Shown one piece after another: positions 56,871 to 64,000 of a stretch of DNA of 64,000 bases. The first letter of the stretch is position 1; each line of letters opens with the position of its first letter. Source of the stretch: Brachynemurus nebulosus (Eukaryota > Arthropoda > Insecta > Neuroptera > Myrmeleontidae). The position numbers were made by a program, and so were the translations under genes. The notes beneath the pieces are model-generated. The model had not been told where the DNA came from. It worked only from the letters and a program-made list of their open reading frames with translations, and searched no databases. The stretch is from contig JAPWDM010000005.1 in the NCBI GenBank assembly GCA_035578155.1, positions 40,748,365 to 40,812,364 of the forward strand. The letters are read 5' to 3'.

Positions 56871-57066
56871 CACCGCTGCTACCCCGCCACCCCCACAACC
56901 ACCACACAACCACCGAAACCACCATACAAATACCACCGCCACACAAACACCACCGCCGCCACCACACAAACACCACCGCCACCGCCACACAAACACCACC
57001 GCCACCACCACACAACCGCCACACAAACACCGCCACCGCCACAAACGCAACACAACCACCGCATTT
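56871..57066 (-). repeat. G-rich tract (right TIR), C-rich on the plus strand
   Basis: Mirror of 53345-53540. It lies upstream of the 58-residue gene on the plus strand. The Pro/Thr/His-rich frames across it are repeat artefacts. Confidence 0.92.
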
Positions 57067-57140
57067 GTGTGTTACGTCACCACCGCTATATAATTTGCTG
57101 AGTTATACTCAAGCTTATACACCTTATCATGGTTGAAGGG

Positions 57141-57150
57141 TATAAAATAG
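57141..57150 (+). promoter_or_regulatory. TATA box of the right 58-residue gene
   Basis: TATAAAATAG; a start near 57170 would leave a ~85-base leader before the ATG. Confidence 0.6.
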
Positions 57151-57256
57151 TTGAACTTACATAAAATATTATCTATTTACCGGTGGTTGTCAAAGAGTTA
57201 ACATCTCTTTCGTTGAAAATTATACTTTCGTGGTAAAACAATTACATTTTGGAACC

Positions 57257-57433
57257 ATGTTAATTTACAATTCAGCGCAGTCCACCGCTAGAGAACCTAG
57301 CAAAGGACTTTCGAAACCTAAGATCATTAAACGTAAAACTTTTGAGCAACAACACATTTCACCTGAAAATTTAGCATTCCTTAAATCACTAGGTCTTAAA
57401 GTGAAAAGAACCTGGTACTCACAAATGTGCTAA
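57257..57433 (+). CDS. 58-residue basic protein (right copy)
   Basis: The first in-frame ATG (gaaccATGt) gives 58 residues. The frame is open for nine codons further upstream but without an ATG. The product is Lys/Arg-rich, with 'KPKIIKRKTFEQQ' and 'ISPENLAFLKSLGLKVKRTW', the latter a short amphipathic helix followed by a basic stretch. There is no signal or membrane segment. A nucleic-acid-binding or small structural role is possible but unproven. It is followed 163 bp later by the 161-residue gene on the same strand. An identical copy is in the left TIR. Confidence 0.68.
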   Translation: MLIYNSAQSTAREPSKGLSKPKIIKRKTFEQQHISPENLAFLKSLGLKVKRTWYSQMC

Positions 57434-57542
57434 ATATTATTAACAGTTTGTAATTTGATGGTAAACTAGCAATAGCTATTAATAGCCATTTTCGAATACG
57501 TTCCACAAATTAACTAACTACCCCCACCACTTTTAATTATTC

Positions 57543-57550
57543 TATATAAA
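57543..57550 (+). promoter_or_regulatory. TATA box of the right 161-residue gene
   Basis: TATATAAA, ~47 bases before the ATG, with 'gtgtgaataaattcagttc' at the expected transcription start. Confidence 0.68.
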
Positions 57551-57596
57551 GTTGTGGATTGTGTGAATAAATTCAGTTCTACGGTGGCGGTAAAAA

Positions 57597-58082
57597 ATGG
57601 CGTTTCTTGACATACAAGGCTATCAAGGAGCTAACAACGAATTTTATTTTAAAGAAGTTGGTATTGCTGCAGAAAATTCGGATGATATATTACATCTTAT
57701 ATTCGACGCACCGTTTGATTTCAACGAGTTGCCGAAGAAATATCAACGAGTAGCCAGTTGGCTTTACCGAAATTGGCATGGCATACCTTGGTCGTATGGA
57801 TTTATTCCATACAAAAAACTTCATACCATATTGAAACCTATATTAAAGAAGTATGATGTTATATACGTCAAGGGTGGTGAAAAGAAGAAATGGATATCAA
57901 GTTTGTTTGATGGTACCGAAAACCAGCCGTGGATTTTGAATTTGGAAGAAATATTTGATGTACCGAAGATTTCCATTCTGCGAGATGAATATTATTCAAG
58001 ACGCTGTATGCTTCATTCAGATAAAATTTGTTCATTAGAAAATTGTATTCTTTTAAAAAATTTTTATATGGAAAATAAATAG
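57597..58082 (+). CDS. 161-residue TIR-borne protein, possible degenerate RNase H-like fold
   Basis: Function is unproven. Notable blocks are 'FLDIQGYQG' at 3-11, 'FKEVGI' at 18-23, 'WLYRNWHGIPW' at 55-65, 'VIYVKGGEKKKWI' at 88-100 and 'CMLHSDKICSLENC' at 137-150. A DxQ on a first strand, a 'YVKG' strand in the middle and a C/H-rich block near the end in place of the usual HxxxxD are reminiscent of DEDD-type exonuclease folds with the acidic catalytic residues lost. If so, it would be a non-catalytic domain. I recall similar ORFs in invertebrate mobile-element loci but cannot verify this. The start is the ATG in 'taaaaaATGg'. AATAAA overlaps the stop codon (58074-58079) and a second is ~55 bases on. 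It is identical to the left-TIR copy. Confidence 0.85.
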   Translation: MAFLDIQGYQGANNEFYFKEVGIAAENSDDILHLIFDAPFDFNELPKKYQRVASWLYRNWHGIPWSYGFIPYKKLHTILKPILKKYDVIYVKGGEKKKWISSLFDGTENQPWILNLEEIFDVPKISILRDEYYSRRCMLHSDKICSLENCILLKNFYMENK

Positions 58083-58150
58083 ATTTTAAGTAATATATAG
58101 ATTTAAGCAATTTAATTTTTTGTATACATATTCTATAAATAAAATTTAAA

Positions 58151-60180
58151 AAAAAAAAATATGTGCGTTTTATTTAATTATTACCCTGCATTCCCCTATT
58201 TTTTACAGCAAAAAGTTTCTTTCGTTAACATATAAGAGTATTAACAAAAATCTTATGAAATTTATTATTCTAATTGAAAAGCATATTTCATGATACACCC
58301 TGTATACTAAAATATTTATTAAAAATACTAAATATACACCCGTTATATATACATGATATTATTTGTATGTTAATGATAGAGTAGCAAATTCAAAATGTTC
58401 TAGTCTATAAAAAATTTTGATTTTACAGACTTAAAAATTTAGTAAAACTCAATGCTGTTATCATTTTTATATTAAGCGACGTGTTTAACTTATAGTAATT
58501 TAAAACTAAAAATTGAACTTTTATTCTGTTTAAAAATGTTAAATACAATACTATTATACCCTAATATAAATATGTATCAGTATTAAAATGATATACATTG
58601 ATTTTGCTGATTAAACAAATTTTTTGCAATATTTATAAATTATTTTATAATTAGATTTAATACTTATTCATAAATGGCTATACAATTCGTTTACTAGTAT
58701 TCATAAAAATTAAAATTATATACAAATTTTCTTTCTTATTCTCAATATACAGAGTGTATACATAAAATATTTTTAATGTACAGAGTCTATACATATGTAC
58801 ATACTGAATTATTTCAGATAATTTTCGTTTGATATAGAAACAGTTTTGTGCTACAGTCAAATTCAAAAATGTTGTGCACCATAAGAAGTAATGTTTTTTG
58901 TAACTTGTTAAAATTTCAAGAACTTCTCTGTTAGTTAACTAAAAAATTGGTCACTGTAGGTTAAATGTTAAAGTATTAAAACTGATAAAAATAATTTCTT
59001 GCTTGAGGCCTACAATGGGTGATATTTTTTACTAAACAATTTTTTAACTCATTAATATTCCATGACGTCATCTTTCTTATACCAAAAAAACTCCTTATAT
59101 GAGTCTTACGATCATAATTCAGCTAAAACAAACATTTAATTATTAGTTGTTTGTTTATGTTAAAACTAATAAAAATTCCTGGAATTTTCCAAGGTTAAAT
59201 ATACAAAAAAAACCCTGAGTTACAGTTGACACCCAAATTTCCGGCACTACAGTAGCGGTCAGACATCTGGACCCTGGAGTTTGAAGTTAGTTTTGCGGTA
59301 GCGCTTGGTACAGTGCCCCCACAAAATTTAGCGGCCTCCCAATCTTAAATAAAGAATTTTAAAATTATTACATGATCCAAAAATTATTATATAAATAAAC
59401 AAATATAACAAAAATCCCCGCTTGTATGAATCATACTATAATTATAATTCAACAATCAGGCCATAAATTAAAAATTCCAAGAAGACTATTTCGTATTTGA
59501 AATCCAAACAAAAAAATTGCTGAGTCATCAAAATCTTAAATAAACATTTTTTTTAAATTAAAACTTATATAAATAAACAAATTAAAAAAGTGCTGACTTT
59601 GCTGAAAACAGGCTTAAACTTGTTGAAAAGTACAGTAGACACTCGATTTACAGTACAGTAGCGGTCAGAAATCTGGACCCCGGAGTCTAATCTTAAAATC
59701 TAGCGCTTGGTACAGGGCGCCCCCGACAAAATTTATCGTTAGCGACCGCACCCAATTTAAGATGACGCAGTTAAGTGAGGCCAAGATTTGCACGTAATAA
59801 GCACAGTACGCTTCAAAAAGTGATCGGATACCTTTTTGCTCAGGGGGGCCCGCACTTTTGACACGGCAGTGTACCAAAAATTTAAGTACAGTACGGCGTC
59901 AAAAATTTGGGGCCACCCCCGAGTTAGGGTATTCCCCACATTTTTTGACGTGATAGTTCGTTTAAGATGACGTAATTAAGGCAAGCGCGTGTTGGGGCCA
60001 AGGTTTGCACGTACAGTACGCTTAAAAAGTGATCGGATACCTTTTTGGTCAGGGGGCCCGCACTTTTGACACGGCAGTGTACCAAAAATTTAAGTACAGT
60101 ACGGCGTCAAAAGTTTGGGGCCACCCCCGAGTTAGGGTAACCCCACATTTTTGACGCGGTAGTGTACCCCATCTATCAAA
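58151..60180. other. Outer right TIR, non-coding
   Basis: Mirror of the left outer TIR, with the same TACTGTAC-type motifs and two ~150-bp direct repeats (about 59796-59948 and 60006-60159). Short frames on either strand are present in mirrored pairs and lack domains. Confidence 0.75.
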
Positions 60181-60588
60181 TTGTAACCTAAAATTCAGTC
60201 TGCGCATGCGTCGTGTACTTAAATTCAGTCTGCGCATGCGTTAGGTTTGCATTCAAAAACTACGTCAGTGCTGGCGGGTAATGGGTTAACACAAAACCAA
60301 ATTGTTATAAGTAAATTGTGATGACGCATAATGGGTTAACATAAATTAATTTGGTTGCTGGTAATGACTCATCTCTTATGAATTTCAAGGCCAACAGTAT
60401 GAGCGAGTGTGGGGTCAAATGTCAACAACAAATTTTAAATACATGTACTTGGTACGTGCCGGGTCAGAGATCAATTCATATTCTAGGTACAGTAGGACCC
60501 CAAACTACACGGTTCTTAACATCGTCAAAAAAGTAGTCCGGAAAATTGGGGTTCTACTGTGGGGTAGCTCTCTCCTAGCCTATCTACT

Positions 60589-60594
60589 CGTCTT
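60589..60594 (+). repeat. Right 6-bp target-site duplication CGTCTT
   Basis: Identical to 49817-49822. Confidence 0.93.
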
Positions 60595-60740
60595 CCCTCA
60601 GAGTCCAAGATGCAAATAAAATTAGTATTCGTTTTAAAAATAAATGAAGAAATTCAAATATTTTTGTATGACGCAGTCTACAACAGATTTATGCATTATT
60701 AATAGTTTTTAATAGGTAGTATTTATATAATAAGTAGTAA

Positions 60741-61240
60741 GGAGGTGCCTTTTGGGGGTTTTAATTTTTAACTTTCAGCCCCACCATTTTATACACTAAA
60801 ATTTCATGTATTTTCGTGGTTTTCAGTGCGTGTGACACACCCTCAGGTTGCCCAAATAAGCCTAAAGTACCGTTGATGATTGAATTGGTGATGTATAGGT
60901 GTGCCTTTTGAAGGTTTAATTTTTTATGCCTTACCCTCACAAATTTTATATTAAAATTCCATGCTTTTTCGTGTTTTTCGGTGAATCTGATACGTCTATA
61001 GGCTTTGGAAATATATACCCAGAGGGCTAAAATTTTGTATATGGATTGAGTTAGTGTCCAGGGCATACCTTTTATGGATTCCACCTTCCCCTACCGCACT
61101 TCTACCGATTTTCTACCAAAATTTCATGGTTCTTTCGTGCTTGTTGGTGAATATGACACGTCCACAGACACTCTGAATAAATCTAGAAGGCTGGAATTTT
61201 GTATATAGATTGAATTAGTATTCAGAGTGTCTTTTGGGGG
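60741..61240. repeat. Diverged tandem repeat, ~160-170-bp unit, three copies
   Basis: 'gtgccttttgggggtt', 'gtgccttttgaaggtt' and 'gtcttttgggggttgcaa', together with 'aaaatttcatg...ttcgtg' and 'gtga(a/g)t(c/a)tga(c/t)acgtc', mark three old copies. The 107-codon minus frame in it is not coding. Confidence 0.7.
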
Positions 61241-61322
61241 TTGCAATATTAAACTGGCATCATCATCATTATTACTTCAAAATTTTTTAATATTTAAACA
61301 ATAAAAACATAAATTTCAAATA

Positions 61323-61854
61323 TCAGGTCAGTCCGTAAGTTCGTGCGTATTAATAGCAGGCATGGAATTCACTATGACTCATTTACTAAACCAATACAAT
61401 TTTGAACCTGTCGAAACTTGTCATCGTTTGACTAACATATTATTCAGTTCATCACCAACTTTCGTAAATATCGGACGCATTTTAGTACCCATAGAAGATG
61501 AATATAAATAATCAGTACAAACGTGCTGTGCTACATTTTTTATTTTCGTGTGGTGAATTTGCCAGGTCTGCAGCGATAAAAATTAATAGTGTACATGATG
61601 AACACAATATTAGTGTAAGGACTGCCCAGAAATGGTTTAAAAAAATTAAAGTTTGAGAAAGCAGCATTTATGATGAACCCCGTTCAGGACGTCCTGTTAA
61701 TTGTGATGATGACATTCTTCGAAATCTTGTGGAATCAGAGCCACAATTACCATTGGATCAGATCACAGAAAGGATGAGTTGTGTTTAATTGGGTTTTTTT
61801 ATATTATTTAAAAATTTACCAAAAAAATACGCAGGAACTTATGGACTGACCTGA
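61323..61854. mobile_element. Internally deleted mariner-family element
   Basis: The ends TCAGGTCAGTCCGTAAGTTC and GAACTTATGGACTGACCTGA are inverted and flanked by TA on both sides (61321-61322, 61855-61856). Length is 532 bp against ~1.3 kb for complete mariners. It retains only the 5' part of the transposase gene. Confidence 0.9.
61498..61788 (+). pseudogene. mariner transposase, N-terminal fragment
   Basis: Translation from the ATG gives a mariner-type helix-turn-helix region ('VRTAQKWFKKIK') followed by the 'DEPRSGRPV' linker and 'SEPQLPLDQITERM'. There is one in-frame TGA (61654-61656) at the end of the first helix-turn-helix. The DDD catalytic domain is deleted. Inactive. Confidence 0.88.
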
Positions 61855-61984
61855 TACATTTAGGTAGATATCTTAAAAATATCGTGATGGAGCTCTACTG
61901 CTCACGGCGTTTTTTTTTTGTGTATGATTGTACATTTTTACTTTCTTATTCCCTAAATATTTGCTCTCGTTGGTAATAATACTC

Positions 61985-62210
61985 AAAATCCCTCCAAAAA
62001 CCGCATTTTAGGTAGAAAAACCTCCAAAAAATTAAATAAATTCGAAAAAAAAAATAGTTTATTAGCCGTTTCTGGCGTGAACTCCCTCCTTAATGATTAA
62101 AAACTTTTTTTTTTTAGCAGTCCCGATTTTATATTTCTCGTCCCGATTTTTTTTTCATTAAATTCCGAAATATTTATTGGAAGAGTTGGCAACCCTACAG
62201 TGTCACCATA
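61985..62210. repeat. Fragments of families seen elsewhere
   Basis: 'aatccctccaaaaaccgcat' and 'gagttggcaaccctacagtg' match the 29768-30356 hAT family. 'cgtttctggcgtgaactccc' followed by 'tccttaa' (62069-62095) matches an end of the 42474-43333 TTAA element. A nested arrangement is likely. Confidence 0.65.
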
Positions 62211-62560
62211 CAACGTTTGGTTGCGATCAGTTTTAAAAGGTTACTCGCGAGTCGCGAGAGCTCCGGTAATAAAATTAATGAGTATTCCATGTAACTTCAC
62301 TAAATTGTAATATTCTTTGCAAGCTTTTAGATAAAAAAATTTTAATTTACACACAAAACCAAGGTTTAATTACATTTTAATCAAAAATAAAAAATTTATT
62401 TCTTTTTTCGTCGACTACCCGGCCATTATTAATGGCCCTATGATACATTCAAACATAAAAATCTAATGCGATTCTTATTTAATATTTTCGAAAAAAAAGT
62501 TTTTATGAAACCCATAAAAAACGATCTAATAATAAAGTTGTCTGCCTGCCGTTGAATACA
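62211..62560. other. AT-rich non-coding DNA
   Basis: Nothing supported. Confidence 0.45.
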
Positions 62561-63120
62561 AACAGCGTAGCGATGAGCGAGCGTAGCAGCAGGCTAGGCG
62601 CAGCAATGGATGGAACGTCATGACTATGTCTATTGTTATAATTATTGTAAAGATGAAAACGCACGACGGACGTACGAGTGACAGATAGTCATGTTACATA
62701 TTATTTGGTTGCTTGGCATTCGATGTTCAACTGCTATGAAATGAACATATCAAACATGTAATGATAAAGAGTGAAATAATGAACCTCTGATGGTAGCTTG
62801 GTTGGTACTTGGTTGCCAGTGCGTCGCGGCGCGTCGAACAAGGCCATATTATCGCGTGCGTGTGTACGTATTGTCGAAGAGCAACAAACAAGTGTGCGCC
62901 AGATCGAGCAGCGCAGCATTACCGGCCTGTTTGTTGCTACCGTTTGTCTGACCTTCTTCATTGTGCCCCAAATATTACCACCACCACCACCGGCACCACC
63001 ACCGGCACCGGCACCGGTATCATATCATATCATTATGCCGCATACCACCGTTTGCCTGCTCCGGAGTTGGGGGAGCTCACACCACTGTTGTCTACACATA
63101 TAAAAATGCAGACGAAATCG
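62561..63120. other. GC-richer stretch, candidate promoter or untranslated exon
   Basis: CpG-containing sequence such as 'gcgatgagcgagcgtagcag' and 'ccagtgcgtcgcggcgcgtc', plus a (CCA/CCGGCA)n tract at about 62977-63017. Overlapping frames up to 134 codons are repeat-driven and carry no domain. It is similar in character to 24291-25740. Confidence 0.35.
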
Positions 63121-64000
63121 AACTTCTCTGTCAAGATATAAAGTTTTGTGTTCTTTTATGGGCCAACCCTAACTTATCTTTTATTACTTTTATTCTAGAC
63201 AGTCGACAATGTGTGAGAGAGATGGGGCTAGTTAAATATTTCACTAGTGAAAATCACATAACTGTGTTTTTCTTTACTTCCCCCTACCTTTCACGAAAAT
63301 ATTCATTCATATACATAGTTAAAACCCTTTATCAAATGTACCTATCATATTTATTTATTATGTAATATGTCGGAATTGGAGCCGCGTCTTTTTACACTTT
63401 TACACAAAACTTTTTCACTCAAAAATTAGCGACAGTTTTCCTGCTTCTGTTTCATTTTATGTATTTTGTACACTGCTACAGTTACACTCGTATTTCATTT
63501 TTATCGAAAATAGTAAGTGAATCATCACAGAAACTAACCTACATTATCCTTGATGATGTTTTTAAACATATTTCACTGTAACCATGTTTGTACTATTAAA
63601 TTTTTACGACTAAATTTGCTGAAATATAGTAGGTAACTAGTTGAAATACATTAGGTATCGACCGATTGTTACCGAAACCATCCCGAAAGAAAGATATTCT
63701 TCTTTAAAAACCCTCCCAAAATATATATGACTTTATCATGACAGTTGTTGGCGATAGCATCGTCATCGGAGGCAACTCAACTTCATAGTCACAGTTATAC
63801 TTTCACCGTTTTCCTCAGCGTGTACCTAGACGTAGCTGTGTAGACAGCCCGAGAGAAAATTATCGTTTTTCTCATGAAGACGTCGAAGAGATAATGTTTA
63901 TGACATTGTCTGAGATCATTTTTAATAGAAATTTCACTTTCAAAGCATCAATTGTTTTCTTCATGTAGGTACTAGCATATCTTGGCAAGAATAATTCTGC
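63121..64000. other. Non-coding DNA to the window end
   Basis: No gene recognised. The last 300 bp are somewhat GC-richer and could begin another untranslated or regulatory region beyond the window. Confidence 0.4.

Larger units (their letters stand above)
49823..60588. mobile_element. Polinton/Maverick-like element, 10,766 bp, giant TIRs
   Basis: The element starts 5'-AGTAGATAGGCTAGG and ends with the exact inverse, and is flanked by the perfect 6-bp repeat CGTCTT. TIRs of 3,836 bp surround a 3,094-bp single-copy core. A 6-bp duplication, 5'-AG termini and TIRs of hundreds of bases or more define the Polinton superfamily. The usual Polinton proteins (polymerase B, rve integrase, FtsK-type ATPase, cysteine protease, capsid proteins) are absent. 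It carries at least six protein genes: two cysteine-rich, one OB-like, one zinc finger, and two TIR-borne. All core genes and the right-TIR genes read rightward; their left-TIR duplicates read leftward. It is most likely mobilised by proteins supplied in trans. Superfamily is inferred from termini only. Confidence 0.8.
56753..60588 (-). repeat. Right terminal inverted repeat, 3,836 bp
   Basis: Reverse complement of 49823-53658 with no indel detected. It ends ...CCTATCTACT at 60588, directly followed by the duplication CGTCTT. It contains the outward-reading 58- and 161-residue genes. Confidence 0.97.

Noticed and set aside
52329..58082. Reading the TIRs as LTRs of a retroelement
   Set aside because: The repeats are inverted, not direct, and there is no reverse transcriptase, primer-binding site or polypurine tract.
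49823..60588. Treating the large palindrome purely as an assembly artefact
   Set aside because: An exact 6-bp duplication outside both ends and unique non-palindromic core sequence are hard to produce by misassembly, though long-read confirmation is still the decisive test.

Overview
The window looks like nuclear DNA of an arthropod, most probably an insect. It is very AT-rich, has short GT-AG introns (62 and 65 bp), carries (AT)n microsatellites and cytosolic tRNA sequences, and is crowded with small DNA transposons. One conserved host protein gene is recognisable: the mitochondrial Rieske iron-sulfur subunit of complex III (minus strand, 4865-5751, two coding exons, 274 residues). There is also a tRNA-Arg(CCT) at 35945-36017 (minus) and a tRNA-Thr-like sequence at 23777-23849 with two defects. 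Two GC-richer stretches (24.3-25.8 kb and 62.5-63.1 kb) resemble promoter or untranslated-exon DNA but hold no convincing coding region.

Most of 1-49.8 kb is intergenic or intronic AT-rich DNA filled with non-autonomous elements. Several hAT-type elements can be delimited to the base by 8-bp target-site duplications (TSDs): 1811-2241, 15421-15738, 21406-21967 (with a decayed hAT dimerisation domain), 22084-22268, 29162-30740 with a second element 29768-30356 nested inside it, and 48544-48885. Others are a Harbinger-type element with a broken transposase (39118-40027), pogo/Tigger-like elements (28659-29032, 32826-33791), a Tc1-like remnant (45188-45792), an internally deleted mariner (61323-61854), several foldback elements, a ~120-bp tandem array (9.77-11.16 kb) and a family carrying an (AT)n core.

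The most notable object is a 10,766-bp mobile element at 49823-60588. It has a perfect 6-bp target-site duplication (CGTCTT), termini starting 5'-AGTAGATAGG, and exceptionally long terminal inverted repeats (TIRs) of 3,836 bp each that appear identical. These termini are those expected of the Polinton/Maverick superfamily. No protein-primed DNA polymerase, retroviral-type integrase, packaging ATPase, protease or capsid protein is present. Instead the 3,094-bp single-copy centre encodes two tandem 62-residue proteins with 16 cysteines each, a 120-residue protein that could have an OB-like fold, and a 288-residue C2H2 zinc-finger protein with an acidic tail. Each TIR encodes a 58-residue basic protein and a 161-residue protein, so these exist in two identical copies reading outward. 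Five genes or gene pairs have TATA boxes, and three promoter regions sit beside G-rich GGT/GGC tracts. I interpret it as a young, non-autonomous or satellite-like Polinton relative with its own compact gene set; this is the best candidate for an undescribed system here.

Downstream (60.6-64.0 kb) are diverged ~160-bp tandem repeats, the mariner relic, fragments of families seen elsewhere in the window, and a GC-richer stretch.
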